Part shown: piece after piece, positions 35,026-45,927 of the stretch
Position numbering within the stretch: the stretch's first letter is position 1
Layout of the letters: every line of letters starts with the position of its first letter
NCBI RefSeq assembly: GCF_901875635.1
Contig: NZ_CABFMN010000072.1
Span: 1-64,000, forward strand
DNA: 64,000 nucleotides
Reading direction: 5' to 3'
Source: Xylophilus ampelinus
GTDB lineage: Bacteria > Pseudomonadota > Gammaproteobacteria > Burkholderiales > Burkholderiaceae_C
Made by a program: the position numbers and the translations under genes
The notes under the pieces: model-generated
Databases searched by the model: none
Told to the model about the DNA's origin: nothing
What the model saw: the letters and a program-made list of their open reading frames with translations, nothing else

Positions 35026-36449
35026 CGCCCTTGACGGGCCTCGAACATCGCCACGCGGTCCGCTGCGCGTCGCATGGCCGACACCAGGCGCCCGTCGCCC
35101 GCGAGTTCGCCCCACAGGCCCGCGTCGGCACACAGCGCGGCCACCGGGTCGGCCGCGTCGCAGATGGCATGCGCGACCGCCGCGTCCATGCCCTGGTCCT
35201 GGTAGGCATAGGGCAGTTCGCCGCGGTGCCAGCGCTGAAGGAAAGCCAGGAACAGCGCGGGCAGCATCGCCACGCTGTCGATCGTGGCGCCGGCGGCCAG
35301 GCGCTCGCGCACCGTGGGCGCGATGAATCCGGGGATCTTCGAGAAACCGTCGGCCGCCACGCGTTGGTTGGTGTCGCGGATGGCCGGGTTGGAGAAGCGC
35401 TCGAGCACCACGTCGCGGTAGCGCGGCAGGTCCACGGGGCTGGGCGCCGAGGGGTTGCTCAGGCAGGGAATGACGTCATCGGTGACATAGTCGAACGCCA
35501 TCTGGCGAATCGACGGCGTGAGCGTGCCTTCGTGAATGAACTGCAGCCCCAGCAGCGTGCCGGCCCAGGCGATGCAGCTGTGGCTGGCGTTGAGGATGCG
35601 GATCTTCGCCTCTTCGTAAGGCTGCACGGACGCCACCAGCTCGACGCCGACCTTTTCCCACGCCGGCCGGCCGGCAATGAAGTCGTCCTCGATCACCCAT
35701 TGGATGAAGCTCTCGCCGGTGACGGGCGCCGCATCGTCCCACCCCGTGGCGTTGCGTACGCGCTCGCGCAGCTCGGCCGGCGGGCGCGGCGTGATGCGAT
35801 CGACCATGGCGTTGGGGCAGGTGGTGTTCGCCGGCGTCCAGGCCAGGAGCGGTGCATCGCCGATGCGGTCGATGAACTCCAGCAGCCCCGCCCGGAAGCG
35901 CTCGCCGTTGTGGCGCAGGTTGTCGCAGTTCAGGAGCGTGACGGAGCCGGCGTTCGCCGCCATGCGTGCCCGCAGGATGGCTGTGACGGCGCCGTACACC
36001 GTCTCGCCGGCCTCGCCTCGGCGCACCCGCTCGATGTCGGCCGCGAGGTCGGCGAAGCCGAGGTCGAGCCGGTGGTCGTTGTCGAGGTAGTAGCCCGCCT
36101 CGGTCACGGTGAAGGAGACGATGCGCGTGGCCGGGTCGGCGCCGCGCGCGACCATGGCCGCCTGCCCCCGGGCGTAGGGGATGACCTCGCGGATCGATTC
36201 GATGCGCTCGTAGCGGTACTCGCCGGCCGGCGACACGGTCTCGAGCGTGTAGGCACCGCCCTGCGCCTGCAGCGCGGCCAGCACATCGGCCATGTCCGGC
36301 CGCAGGTTGGTGCCGGCCAGCGACCACTCCAGATCGCCCGTGGCGCGCAGCGCCTGCAGGTACACGGCCTGGTGCGCCCGATGGAACGAGCCCAGGCCGA
36401 GATGGAGAACCACGGAGCCGGATGCGGCGGGCGCCGAAGGGGAAGTCAC
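35022..36449 (-). CDS. mtlK: Mannitol-dehydrogenase-family protein (polyol 2-dehydrogenase)
   Basis: 475 residues, the long-chain mannitol 2-dehydrogenase family. Nucleotide-binding segment LHLGLGSFHRAHQA near the N-terminus and the catalytic lysine region KIRILNASHSCIAWAG are intact, and the full length is typical. Members oxidise D-mannitol to fructose, and often D-arabitol or D-sorbitol, with NAD. The start codon is GTG at 36449, preceded by GGAGAG seven bases upstream; there is no closer ATG. The gene follows the ABC ATPase by 26 bp and overlaps the kinase gene, placing uptake, oxidation and phosphorylation in one transcript. Confidence 0.92.
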   Translation of the reverse strand: MTSPSAPAASGSVVLHLGLGSFHRAHQAVYLQALRATGDLEWSLAGTNLRPDMADVLAALQAQGGAYTLETVSPAGEYRYERIESIREVIPYARGQAAMVARGADPATRIVSFTVTEAGYYLDNDHRLDLGFADLAADIERVRRGEAGETVYGAVTAILRARMAANAGSVTLLNCDNLRHNGERFRAGLLEFIDRIGDAPLLAWTPANTTCPNAMVDRITPRPPAELRERVRNATGWDDAAPVTGESFIQWVIEDDFIAGRPAWEKVGVELVASVQPYEEAKIRILNASHSCIAWAGTLLGLQFIHEGTLTPSIRQMAFDYVTDDVIPCLSNPSAPSPVDLPRYRDVVLERFSNPAIRDTNQRVAADGFSKIPGFIAPTVRERLAAGATIDSVAMLPALFLAFLQRWHRGELPYAYQDQGMDAAVAHAICDAADPVAALCADAGLWGELAGDGRLVSAMRRAADRVAMFEARQGR

Positions 36450-36475
36450 GGAAACACTCTCCGAAAAATGGGAAA

Positions 36476-37510
<1,035 letters not shown>

Positions 37511-37531
37511 GTCGATGTCTCCTTCTTCCTG

Positions 37532-38368
37532 TTACTTGACCGCGCCGAAGGTCAGGCCTTGGACGAGTTGCTTTTGCGAGAACCAGCCGAAGACCACGAT
37601 GGGCGCGATCGCCATCAGGGAGGCGGCCGACAGCTTGGCCCAGAACAGGCCTTCGGGGCTGGAGTAGGACGCGATGAGCGTGGCCAGCGTGCCCGCCTTG
37701 GCCGAGGTGAGATTGAGTGCCCAGAACGCTTCGTTCCAGCTCAGCACCAGGCACAGCAGGCCGCAGGAGGCCAGACCGCCCACGGACAGCGGCATGACCA
37801 CGTGGCGGAATTCGGTCCACACCGTCGCGCCGTCCATGCGGGCCGCTTCGAGGATCTCGTTGGGGATGTCCTTGAGGCTGGTGTAGAGCATCCACACCAT
37901 GATCGGCAGATTGGACAGCGTGAAGACGATGATCAGCGCGGGGAGCGAATCCAGCAGGCCTGCCGTCTGGGCCAGCACATAGATCGGCACCAGGGCGCCG
38001 ACGGCCGGCATCATCTTGGTGGAGAGCATCCACATCAGGATGTCGCGCGTCCTCTTCGTGCGGAAAAAGGCCATCGAGTAGGCGGCCGGCAGCGCGATGG
38101 CCAGGCCGATGATCGTCGACGCCACGCTCGTGATGAGCGAGTTGCGGGCGTACAGCAGGTAGTCGCTGCGCACCTGCACTTCGGCAAAATTCTCCATGGT
38201 CGGCGTGAAGACGAAGAGCGGCGGCACGGCGATGGCCTGCAGCTCGGTCTTGAAGGCCGTGAGGAACAGCCAGCCGAGCGGGAAGAACAACAGCAGCGTG
38301 ACAGCCCAGGCCGCCACGGTGCGGATGGTCGTGGGCAGCAGCGTGCTGGGGGGAGAGGCGTGGGACAT
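37532..38368 (-). CDS. Polyol ABC transporter permease, MalG type
   Basis: 278 residues with six predicted membrane segments and the cytoplasmic coupling motif EAARMDGATVWTEFRHVVMPL, which docks on the ATPase. It is the second permease of the carbohydrate (CUT1) importer. The start is 13 bp after the stop of the first permease gene and the stop is 21 bp from the ATPase gene, consistent with one transcript. Confidence 0.93.
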   Translation of the reverse strand: MSHASPPSTLLPTTIRTVAAWAVTLLLFFPLGWLFLTAFKTELQAIAVPPLFVFTPTMENFAEVQVRSDYLLYARNSLITSVASTIIGLAIALPAAYSMAFFRTKRTRDILMWMLSTKMMPAVGALVPIYVLAQTAGLLDSLPALIIVFTLSNLPIMVWMLYTSLKDIPNEILEAARMDGATVWTEFRHVVMPLSVGGLASCGLLCLVLSWNEAFWALNLTSAKAGTLATLIASYSSPEGLFWAKLSAASLMAIAPIVVFGWFSQKQLVQGLTFGAVK

Positions 38369-38381
38369 GTGCGTCGTCTCC

Positions 38382-39239
38382 TCAGTCGAGGTTCTTGCCG
38401 ATGATGCGGATCAGGAAGGCCGCCACGATGTTGGCCAGGATCACCGCGAACAGAGCGCCCGCGGACGCGACGCCGACATCGAAGTTCATCAGCGACTGCT
38501 TGAAGATCATGTACGTGAGGTTGGTGCTCGCGTTCCCGGGCCCGCCATTGGTCGTGATGGCGATCTCGGCGAAGACCGAGAGCAGGAAGATCATCTCGAT
38601 CATGATCACCACCGCCATGGGCCGGCCCAGGTGCGGCAGCGTGAGATAGAAGAAGCGCTGCGGGGCGCTGGCGCCGTCCATGCGCGCGGCTTCCATCTGC
38701 TCGCGGTCCAGCGACTGCAGCGAGGTGATGAAGATCAGGCAGGCGAAGGGCAGCCATTGCCAGGCGACCATGACGATCACCGACAGCAGCGGCCAGTCGG
38801 TGAGCCAATCGACCGGCTCGGCGCCGAACATGCGCCATACATCGGCCAGGATGCCGTAGATCGGGTTCATCATCATGTGCTTCCACAGCAGGGCGTTGAC
38901 CGCGGGCATGACGAAGAAGGGCGAGATCAACAGCACCCGCACGATGCCGCGCCCCGGGAAAGGCTCGTTCACCAGCAGGGCCAGCAGCACGCCAAGCACC
39001 ACGGTGATGAGCACCACGCTGCCGATCAGCAGCAGCGTGTTCCACACCGCCGGCCAGAAGTCCGGATCGGTGACGAAGTAGTGGAAGTTGTCGATGCCCG
39101 CGAAGGTGCGCTCGCCGGGCTGCATCAGGTTGTAGTTGACGAACGAGAAGTACAACGTCATCAACAGGGGCACGATCATCCAGAGGAAGAGCGCGATCAC
39201 GGCGGGCGCCATCAGGGCCCGGGGCAGCAGTCTTTTCAT
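38382..39239 (-). CDS. Polyol ABC transporter permease, MalF type
   Basis: 285 residues with about six membrane segments (for example VIALFLWMIVPLLMTLYFSF) and the coupling motif MEAARMDGASAPQRFFYLTLPHL. It is the first permease of the carbohydrate importer. Start MKRLLPRALM was chosen because it opens directly on a charged stretch before the first helix; an 11-residue upstream extension lacks a ribosome site. It follows the binding protein by 73 bp. Confidence 0.92.
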   Translation of the reverse strand: MKRLLPRALMAPAVIALFLWMIVPLLMTLYFSFVNYNLMQPGERTFAGIDNFHYFVTDPDFWPAVWNTLLLIGSVVLITVVLGVLLALLVNEPFPGRGIVRVLLISPFFVMPAVNALLWKHMMMNPIYGILADVWRMFGAEPVDWLTDWPLLSVIVMVAWQWLPFACLIFITSLQSLDREQMEAARMDGASAPQRFFYLTLPHLGRPMAVVIMIEMIFLLSVFAEIAITTNGGPGNASTNLTYMIFKQSLMNFDVGVASAGALFAVILANIVAAFLIRIIGKNLD

Positions 39240-39312
39240 GGCAGCACTCCGGCAAGCATCAGCAACACACAATGGCCCGGCGCCTCCCCGGCGCCGGGCC
39301 GCCCCGCGATGC

Positions 39313-40629
39313 CTACTTGTAGTAGCCGCCCTTCTTCATCTCGCGCTCGGCCAGGGTCTGCGAGGTCTTCAGCGCCTGGTCCACCGTGACCTTGCCCGCG
39401 AGCGCCGCACTCATCTGCTGGCCCACGCCCACGCCGATGGCCTGGAACTCGGGGATCGCCGCGTACTGCACGCCGGCATAGGGCGACTTGGGCAGCGTGT
39501 TTTCGCCCGGGTTGGGGTTGGCCGAGTCGATGGCCCTCTTCTCGGCGGCGGCGAACTTGGCGACCTTCTGGAACTCGGGGTTCGCGTAGGTCGACTTGCG
39601 CGTGCCCGTGGGCACCGCGCCCCAGCCCTGCTCCTTGGCTACCAGATTGATGTAGTCCTTCGAGGTGGCCCAGCGGATGAACTTCTGCGCCGCCTCGTCC
39701 TTGGTCGAGCTGGCAGGGATGGCGAGGTTCCACGACCACAGCCAGTTCGCGCCCTTGGGCGTGACGGCGACCGGTGCCGCGGCATAGGCCACCTTGTCCG
39801 CGACCTTGGACTGCTTGGGGTCGGAGATGAACGACGCGGCGATCGTGGCATCGACCCACTGCGCGCACTTGCCTTCGTTGAAGAGGGCCAGGTTCTCGTT
39901 GAAGCTGTTGGCGGCAGCACCGGGAGGGCCGGCCTTCTTCATCAGGTCGACGTAGAAGGTGATCGCGTCCTTCCAGGGCTTGGTGTCGATCTGCGGCTTC
40001 CACTGCATGTCGAACCACTGCCCACCGTTGGTGTTGACCAGCGTGGTGAGGAAGGCCATGTTGTCGCCCCAGCCCGGCTTGCCGCGCAGGCACATGCCAT
40101 ACACGCCGGCTTTGGGATCGTTGGCCTTTTCGGCGAAGGCCTTCACTTCGGCCCAGGTGGGCGGATCGCTGAACTTCACGCCCGCCTTGTCGGCCAGGTC
40201 CTTGCGGTACATGAGCATCGAGCTCTCGCCATAGAAGGGGGCGGCGTAGAGCTTGCCTTCGTACGACAGGCCGCTGCGGATCGCGGGCAGCAGGTCGTCC
40301 ACGTCGTAGGCCGCATCGGTGGCGATGGGCTTGAGCCAGCCCTTCTTGGACCAGATCGGCGCCTCGTACAGGCCGATGGTCATCACGTCGAACTGGCCGC
40401 CCTTGGTGGCGATGTCGGTCGTCACGCGCTGGCGCAGCGTGCCTTCTTCCAGCGTGACCCACTTGAGCTTGATGTCGGGGTTCGCCTTCTCGAAGAAGGG
40501 GGTGAGCTTCTGCATCTCGATCATGTGGCCGTTGTTCACGGTGGCGATGACGAGTTCGGTGGCGGCGTGGGCCGCGAGGGCGGTGGCGGTGAGCGCGAGC
40601 ACGAGGCCCGCCTGGGCAAAACGCTTCAT
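39313..40629 (-). CDS. Polyol ABC transporter substrate-binding protein
   Basis: 438 residues. Signal peptide MKRFAQAGLVLALTATALAAHA, then a family-1 extracellular binding fold (ELVIATVNNGHMIEMQKL; FDVMTIGLYEAPIW). The closest functional types known to me are the sorbitol/mannitol binding proteins SmoE and MtlE, inferred mainly from the dehydrogenase and kinase genes downstream. It is the first gene of the operon, and the candidate activator site lies about 90 bp upstream. Confidence 0.92.
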   Translation of the reverse strand: MKRFAQAGLVLALTATALAAHAATELVIATVNNGHMIEMQKLTPFFEKANPDIKLKWVTLEEGTLRQRVTTDIATKGGQFDVMTIGLYEAPIWSKKGWLKPIATDAAYDVDDLLPAIRSGLSYEGKLYAAPFYGESSMLMYRKDLADKAGVKFSDPPTWAEVKAFAEKANDPKAGVYGMCLRGKPGWGDNMAFLTTLVNTNGGQWFDMQWKPQIDTKPWKDAITFYVDLMKKAGPPGAAANSFNENLALFNEGKCAQWVDATIAASFISDPKQSKVADKVAYAAAPVAVTPKGANWLWSWNLAIPASSTKDEAAQKFIRWATSKDYINLVAKEQGWGAVPTGTRKSTYANPEFQKVAKFAAAEKRAIDSANPNPGENTLPKSPYAGVQYAAIPEFQAIGVGVGQQMSAALAGKVTVDQALKTSQTLAEREMKKGGYYK

Positions 40630-40718
40630 GGTGTCTCCTTGGGGGTTCCACGACCCGGCGGTCGCTGGGACGGAATTCTGAGGACGCTACCTTGCGGCTT
40701 TGGTACCTCCGTCGTCCA

Positions 40719-40740
40719 CACCAATACTCTTTTGCACCAA
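40719..40740 (-). promoter_or_regulatory. Direct repeat, candidate AraC-type activator site
   Basis: On the minus strand TTGGTG occurs twice in tandem with ten bases between (plus-strand CACCAA at 40719-40724 and 40735-40740), about 90 bp before the binding-protein start. Direct repeats about 1.5 turns apart are typical of AraC-family activators, and such a regulator is encoded in this operon. Confidence 0.4.
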
Positions 40741-40801
40741 GTTCTCGGTAGATTCCCTAGGAACAGCAATACAGGATGTAATTCACGGCCCATGCGGGCG
40801 C

Positions 40802-40826
40802 AAAAAAGGCCGCACGAGGCGGCCTT
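40802..40826 (-). terminator. Rho-independent terminator of the DUF805 gene
   Basis: AAGGCCGC and GCGGCCTT (40806-40813 and 40819-40826) form a perfect 8-bp stem with a five-base loop. Read on the minus strand it is followed by TTTT, 22 bp after the DUF805 stop. Confidence 0.8.
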
Positions 40827-40847
40827 GCAAGGATGGACGATCCGGGC

Positions 40848-41180
40848 TCAGGCCGCGGGCGGCGCGCCGAATGGATTGCTTTCAGACTGGCTGGGCTGCA
40901 CCAGCAGGAACAGCAGGTAGAAGTTGACCAGCGGAATCAGGCCCAGCAGCAGGAACCAGCCCGACTTGCCGATGTCGTGCAGGCGGCGCGCGCCGGCCGC
41001 AAGGGCGGGCAGCAGAAAGCCGAGCGCGGCGATGGCGTAGACGTACTGGTGGATGAACTGCGCGACGATGAGCACGATCACCTCGAACAGCACGAACCAC
41101 CAGTATTCGGAGCGCGAGGCGCGGCCGGTGAAGTCGGCGTATTTGGCGAAGCAGGTCTTGACTGCGTCCATGAATTTCAT
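40848..41180 (-). CDS. DUF805 membrane protein
   Basis: 110 residues. The family signature is clear: FAKYADFTGRASRSEYWWF near the N-terminus and ARRLHDIGKSGWF in the middle, with three or four hydrophobic segments. DUF805 proteins are small inner-membrane proteins of unknown function. It is a single gene with its own terminator, divergent from rutA. Nothing in the sequence ties it to either neighbouring pathway. Confidence 0.9.
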   Translation of the reverse strand: MKFMDAVKTCFAKYADFTGRASRSEYWWFVLFEVIVLIVAQFIHQYVYAIAALGFLLPALAAGARRLHDIGKSGWFLLLGLIPLVNFYLLFLLVQPSQSESNPFGAPPAA

Positions 41181-41538
41181 AGGTCAACTCCTCTTGATAG
41201 GTCCCACGGGAAAACTCCCCGCGGGATCATATCGGGGGCATATGGCCTTTTCGGGACACCTGTCGGGCTAGTGCTTCCGGACTAAGGCAATGCCGAACCG
41301 GGAACGGGCGTGACGCGTTGCCTGGGCCGGACAGGAGTCGGCACCCTTTCGCACCATCGCCCGGCATGGTTCGCACCAGCTTGCCGCACACCGGCGAATC
41401 TCTGCGAACCGTTTTGGACCATTTGGTCAAAACCACGCCATCGAAAACGACATAAGGCATTGATTCAAAAAAAGAAAACCGATTTGGCACGGCGCATGCA
41501 AACGCGATGCAAGTTCCTCTTGTACGGAGTCCCTTGCC
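41181..41538 (+). other. rutA upstream region
   Basis: 358 bp without a gene between divergent DUF805 and rutA. It holds the RutR-like palindrome at 41415-41430, and an imperfect GC-rich hairpin near 41200-41230 (GGTCCCACGGG against CCCGCGGGATC). I could not pick a convincing -35/-10 pair, and no conserved ORF was recognised. Confidence 0.5.
41415..41430 (+). promoter_or_regulatory. RutR-type operator upstream of rutA
   Basis: TGGACCATTTGGTCAA matches the E. coli RutR site TTGACCA-NN-TGGTCAA at 13 of 14 defined positions. It lies about 110 bp before rutA. RutR releases DNA when it binds uracil or thymine, so this would make the rut operon pyrimidine-inducible. Confidence 0.75.
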
Positions 41539-42660
41539 ATGAAAGTCGGCGTTTTCATCCCCATCGGCAACAACGGCTGGCTGCTGTCGCAGAACGCGCC
41601 GCAATACAAGCCGAGCTTCGCACTCAACAAAACCATCACCCTCAAGGCCGAGCACTACGGCATGGACTTCGCGCTGTCCATGATCAAGCTGCGCGGCTTC
41701 GGCGGGAAGACGGAGTTCTGGGACCACAACCTGGAGTCCTTCACGCTGATGTCGGGCCTGGCGGCCGTGACGACGAAGATCAAGCTCTTCGCCACCGCGG
41801 CCTCGCTGGTGATGCCGCCGGCCATCGTGGCACGCATGGCCTCGACCATCGACAGCATCTCGGGCGGCCGCTTCGGCCTGAACCTCGTGACCGGCTGGCA
41901 GCGCCCCGAGTACTCGCAGATGGGCATGTGGCCTGGCGACGAGTTCTTCGCCACGCGCTACCAGTACCTGTCGGAATACATCCAGGTGCTGCGCGACCTG
42001 TGGGGCCAGGGCCAGTCGGACTTCAAGGGCGAGTACTTCAAGATGGACGACTGCCGCCTGAGCCCGCAGCCGCAGGCGCCCATGAAAGTGATCTGCGCCG
42101 GCCAGAGCGACGCCGGCATGGCCTTCTCGGCCCAGTATGCCGACTACAACTTCTGCTTCGGCAAAGGCGTGAACACGCCCAAGGCCTTCGCGCCCGCGGC
42201 ACAGAAGCTGATCGAGGCCACGGCCAGGACCGGCCGCCACGTGACCACCTACGTGCTGATCATGGTGATCGCCGCCGAGACCGACGAGGCCGCCTTCGCC
42301 AAGTGGGAGCACTACAAGGCTGGCGCCGACACCGAAGCGATTGCGTGGATGGCACAGCAGGGCGCGGCCGACACCAAGTCGGGCGGCGACACCAACGTGC
42401 GCCAGATGACCGACGCCACCTCGCCTTCGGCCGTGAACATCAACATGGGCACGTTGGTGGGCTCCTGGGCCAGCGTGGCCCGCATGCTCGACGAAATGGC
42501 CGAGGTGCCCGGCACCGAGGGCGTGCTGCTGACCTTCGACGACTTCGTCCAGGGCGTCGAGGACTTCGGCGAACGCATCCAGCCGCTGATGAAGAGCCGC
42601 GTCGGTGTCGATACGCCCGTGCCCACGCAGGTTGGCGCGCCGGAAGCCCTGGCCGCTTGA
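41539..42660 (+). CDS. rutA: Pyrimidine oxygenase RutA
   Basis: 373 residues, flavin-dependent luciferase-like fold. It opens the uracil ring directly, giving ureidoacrylate (peroxy form), with FMNH2 supplied by RutF. Family blocks: [18 protein letters not shown] at the start, [35 protein letters not shown] and [11 protein letters not shown]. It is the first gene of a complete rutABCDEF series, with GGAG about 13 bases before the ATG. Together with the upstream RutR-like site this is a secure assignment. Confidence 0.96.
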   Translation: MKVGVFIPIGNNGWLLSQNAPQYKPSFALNKTITLKAEHYGMDFALSMIKLRGFGGKTEFWDHNLESFTLMSGLAAVTTKIKLFATAASLVMPPAIVARMASTIDSISGGRFGLNLVTGWQRPEYSQMGMWPGDEFFATRYQYLSEYIQVLRDLWGQGQSDFKGEYFKMDDCRLSPQPQAPMKVICAGQSDAGMAFSAQYADYNFCFGKGVNTPKAFAPAAQKLIEATARTGRHVTTYVLIMVIAAETDEAAFAKWEHYKAGADTEAIAWMAQQGAADTKSGGDTNVRQMTDATSPSAVNINMGTLVGSWASVARMLDEMAEVPGTEGVLLTFDDFVQGVEDFGERIQPLMKSRVGVDTPVPTQVGAPEALAA

Positions 42661-42674
42661 GAAAGGACGCCACC

Positions 42675-43460
42675 ATGACTTCCCCCAAGACCAACGCCAC
42701 CCTGCGCTCGACCACGCCGGTCGGCCCGCCCCCCGTGCCGGGCGCACCTGCGCCGACGGTGATCCCCGCGCGCCCCGAGCCCCTGGCCCTTGTGCCCACG
42801 CAGACCGCGCTGATCGTGGTCGACATGCAGAACGCCTATGCCTCGCTCGGCGGCTACGTCGACTCGGCCGGCTTCGACATCTCGGGCGCCCAGGGCACCA
42901 TCGCCGGCATCGTGCGCGCCATCGAGGCGGCGCGTGCCGCCGGCATGCTCATCGTCTTCCTGCAGAACGGCTGGGACGCGAAGTACGTGGAAGCAGGCGG
43001 CGCCGGCTCGCCCAACTGGCACAAGTCCAACGCCCTCAAGACCATGCGCGCCAAGCCCGAGCTGCAGGGCCGCTTTCTGGCCAAGGGCGGGTGGGATTAC
43101 GAGCTCATCGAGGCGATGAAGCCGCAGCCCGGCGACATCGTGATTCCCAAGACGCGCTACAGCGGCTTCTTCAACAGCACGCTGGACAGCAGCCTGCGCG
43201 CCCGCGGCATCCGCAGCCTGGTGTTCACCGGCATCGCCACCAACGTGTGCGTGGAGTCCACGCTGCGTGATGCCTTCCACCTGGAGTACTTCGCGCTGAT
43301 GCTGGAAGACGCCACCCACGAGCTGGGCGGGCCGGCCATCCAGCAGGGCACGGTCTACAACGTCGAGACCTTCTTCGGCTGGGTCTCCACCGTGGACGCC
43401 TTCTGCCGCGCGCTCGCCCCTGCCACCACGCCGGCCGCCGCCGAGGCGGCCACCGCCTGA
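42675..43460 (+). CDS. rutB: Ureidoacrylate amidohydrolase RutB
   Basis: 261 residues, isochorismatase-like cysteine hydrolase. Catalytic triad visible: Asp50 in VVDMQNAY, Lys159 in IPKTRYSGF, Cys192 in [11 protein letters not shown]. It releases carbamate from ureidoacrylate to give 3-aminoacrylate. The N-terminus carries about 40 Pro/Ala-rich residues before the domain. It starts 14 bp after rutA. Confidence 0.95.
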   Translation: MTSPKTNATLRSTTPVGPPPVPGAPAPTVIPARPEPLALVPTQTALIVVDMQNAYASLGGYVDSAGFDISGAQGTIAGIVRAIEAARAAGMLIVFLQNGWDAKYVEAGGAGSPNWHKSNALKTMRAKPELQGRFLAKGGWDYELIEAMKPQPGDIVIPKTRYSGFFNSTLDSSLRARGIRSLVFTGIATNVCVESTLRDAFHLEYFALMLEDATHELGGPAIQQGTVYNVETFFGWVSTVDAFCRALAPATTPAAAEAATA

Positions 43461-43491
43461 CCCTTCGCCAACCCCACCCAGGAGCCACTTC

Positions 43492-43884
43492 ATGCCCAAG
43501 GAAGCCATCATCCCCCCTGGCACCGGCACCCCCATCGCCCCCTTCGTGCCCGGCACGCTGGCCGACGGCGTCGTCTACGTCTCGGGCACCCTGCCCTTCG
43601 ACAAGGACAACAACGTGGTGCACGTCGGCGACGCCACCGCGCAGACGCGCCACGTGCTCGAGACCATCAAGGGCGTCATCGAGGCCGCCGGCGGCACCAT
43701 GGACGACGTGACCTTCAACATGATCTTCGTCACCGACTGGGCCAACTACGCCAAGGTCAACGCGGTGTACGCCGAGTACTTCCCGGGCACTAAGCCGGCG
43801 CGCTACTGCATCCAGTGCGGCTTGGTGAAGCCCGACGCGCTGGTGGAGATCGCTTCCATCGCCCATGTGGGCAAGAAGGCCTGA
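43492..43884 (+). CDS. rutC: 3-aminoacrylate deaminase RutC (RidA family)
   Basis: 130 residues, RidA/YjgF fold. Blocks typical of the family: [15 protein letters not shown] near the N-terminus, [22 protein letters not shown], and C-terminal [12 protein letters not shown]. It speeds conversion of aminoacrylate to malonic semialdehyde and ammonia. A good ribosome site (CAGGAGCC) precedes the ATG. It sits 31 bp after rutB. Confidence 0.94.
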   Translation: MPKEAIIPPGTGTPIAPFVPGTLADGVVYVSGTLPFDKDNNVVHVGDATAQTRHVLETIKGVIEAAGGTMDDVTFNMIFVTDWANYAKVNAVYAEYFPGTKPARYCIQCGLVKPDALVEIASIAHVGKKA

Positions 43885-43892
43885 GCCGCGTC

Positions 43893-44681
43893 ATGGCGCT
43901 CTACCACGAGGTGCATGGCGAAGGCCGCCCCGGTGCGCCCAGCGTGCTGCTGTCCTCGGGCCTGGGCGGCTCGGCCGGCTTCTGGCGGCCGCAGATCTCG
44001 GCGCTGGTCGAGGCCGGATGGCGCGTGGTGGCCTACGACCAGCGCGGCACCGGCCGCAGCCCGGCCGACCTGCCGGCGGACCACGCCATCGCCGACATGG
44101 CCCGTGACGTGGCCGAAGTGATGGACGCCACCGGCACCGCACGCTGCCATCTCGTGGGCCATGCCCTGGGCGGGCTGGTGGGCCTACAGCTGGCGCTGGA
44201 TGCGCCCGAACGCGTGGCCGGCCTGGTGCTGGTCAACGCCTGGTCGCAGCCCAACCCCCATTCGGCCCGCTGCTTCGACGCCCGCCTCGCACTGCTGGCT
44301 GCGGGCGGTGCGCGCGCCTATGTGCAGGCGCAGCCCATCTTCCTGTACCCGGCCGACTGGGCCGCGGCCCATGCCGAGCAGGTGCAGGCCGAGGTAGAGC
44401 ACGCCATCGAGCACTTCCCGGGCGACGCCAACATGCGGACACGCATCGGCGCGCTGCGCGCCTTCGACGTCGATGCGCGCCTGCACGAAGTCGCAGCGCC
44501 CACCCTGGTGGCCTGCGCGCAAGACGACGTGCTGGTGCCGTGGACCATGTCGCTGCGCCTGGCCGAGCGCCTGCCACGCGCCACCCTCGAGCGCAGCGCC
44601 CATGGCGGCCATGCGCACAGCGTGACCGACCCGGCACGCTTCAACACCACGCTGCTGACCTTCCTGGCACGGCAGCACTGA
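43893..44681 (+). CDS. rutD: Aminoacrylate hydrolase RutD
   Basis: 262 residues, alpha/beta hydrolase. Oxyanion region [12 protein letters not shown], a nucleophile elbow reading GHALGGLVG, where the usual Ser is replaced by Ala, and a C-terminal His in AHGGHAHS. RutD proteins often deviate at the nucleophile because the enzyme assists hydrolysis of aminoacrylate. The gene starts 9 bp after rutC. Identity rests on order within the rut operon plus fold. Confidence 0.9.
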   Translation: MALYHEVHGEGRPGAPSVLLSSGLGGSAGFWRPQISALVEAGWRVVAYDQRGTGRSPADLPADHAIADMARDVAEVMDATGTARCHLVGHALGGLVGLQLALDAPERVAGLVLVNAWSQPNPHSARCFDARLALLAAGGARAYVQAQPIFLYPADWAAAHAEQVQAEVEHAIEHFPGDANMRTRIGALRAFDVDARLHEVAAPTLVACAQDDVLVPWTMSLRLAERLPRATLERSAHGGHAHSVTDPARFNTTLLTFLARQH

Positions 44682-44707
44682 ATTCCTTGGCCATTCCTTT
44701 TCCGACC

Positions 44708-45298
44708 ATGTCCCACTCCCTGGACGATCGCGCCCTTGCCGCGCTCTTCACCGAGGCCCGCACCCACAACGGCTGGACCGACGAGCCGGTCGCCGACTCG
44801 CTGCTGCAGCAGGTCTATGACCTCGCCCGCCTGGGCCCCACCTCGGCCAACTGCTCGCCAGGCCGCTTCGTCTTCGTGCGCACGCCCGAGGGAAAGGAAC
44901 GGCTGCGGCCCACCCTGTCGGCCGGCAACCTCGACAAGACCATGGCCGCGCCGGTGACGGTGATCTGCGCGTGGGACGCTCGCTTCTACGACCAGTTGCC
45001 CACGCTCTTTCCGCATGTGGATGCACGCCCCTGGTTCACCGGCAGCGCCGAGGTAGCGCATCACACCGCCTTCCTCAACGCCACGCTGCAGGCCGGCTAC
45101 TTGCTGCTGGCCGCGCGCGCATTGGGCCTGGACGCGGGTCCGATGGCGGGCTTCGACAAGGCGCAGGTCGACGCCGCCTTCTTCGCCGGTACCGACTGGC
45201 GCACCAACTTCCTGATCAACCTGGGCCATGGCGATGCATCGAAGCTCAAGGGCCGCCTGCCGCGCCTGGCCTTCGACGAAGCCTGCCGCCTGGCCTGA
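44708..45298 (+). CDS. rutE: Malonic semialdehyde reductase RutE
   Basis: 196 residues, nitroreductase-like flavoprotein that reduces malonic semialdehyde to 3-hydroxypropionate. Family blocks: [49 protein letters not shown] and INLGHGD. It starts 27 bp after rutD, with 3-hydroxypropionate as the expected end product of the pathway. Confidence 0.94.
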   Translation: MSHSLDDRALAALFTEARTHNGWTDEPVADSLLQQVYDLARLGPTSANCSPGRFVFVRTPEGKERLRPTLSAGNLDKTMAAPVTVICAWDARFYDQLPTLFPHVDARPWFTGSAEVAHHTAFLNATLQAGYLLLAARALGLDAGPMAGFDKAQVDAAFFAGTDWRTNFLINLGHGDASKLKGRLPRLAFDEACRLA

Positions 45299-45346
45299 GG
45301 TCCCGCTCACCCGACGTCGACTGCCCCTCCCTTCGAAGGAACCGAG

Positions 45347-45892
45347 ATGACGACGATGTCCACCGCCCCCGTTTGCACCGCACCACGGGCCGTTTGCCGG
45401 GGCACCACGCCGCTCGAGCGCGGCGACTACCGCAATGCGATGGCCCGCCTGGGTGCGGCCGTCAACATCATCACGACCGACGGGCCGGCGGGCCGAGCAG
45501 GCTTCACGGCCTCGGCCGTGTGCAGCGTGACGGACGACCCGCCCACCCTCCTGATCTGCCTGAACCGCAGTGCCTCGGTCTACCCCGCCTTCCAGGCCAA
45601 CGGCGCGCTGTGCGTGAACGTGCTGGGCGCCGGCCAGCAACAGCTGTCGAACCTGTTCGGCGGCAAGACACCGATGGACGAGCGCTTCGCCGCCGCACAG
45701 TGGCATGCCAGCCGAAGCGGCGTGCCCGTGCTGGCCGAAGCTGCCGCGACTTTCGAATGCCGCGTGGCCGGCCGCACCGCGGTCGGCACGCACGACGTGC
45801 TCTTCTGCGAAGTGGAGGTGGTGCGCGTGGGCAGCGCGGCGCACGGCCTCGTCTACTTCGACCGGCGCTACCACGACCTGCGGCCGCAGTAA
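45347..45892 (+). CDS. rutF: FMN reductase RutF
   Basis: 181 residues, flavin reductase fold. Blocks: [36 protein letters not shown], and C-terminal [12 protein letters not shown]. It supplies reduced FMN to RutA. It ends the operon, converging on rutR with 35 bp between stops. The E. coli operon continues with the transporter RutG; no such gene follows here. Confidence 0.94.
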   Translation: MTTMSTAPVCTAPRAVCRGTTPLERGDYRNAMARLGAAVNIITTDGPAGRAGFTASAVCSVTDDPPTLLICLNRSASVYPAFQANGALCVNVLGAGQQQLSNLFGGKTPMDERFAAAQWHASRSGVPVLAEAAATFECRVAGRTAVGTHDVLFCEVEVVRVGSAAHGLVYFDRRYHDLRPQ

Positions 45893-45927
45893 CAGGAAAC
45901 ACCCCCAAAAAGCCGCTCCGCGGGTGC

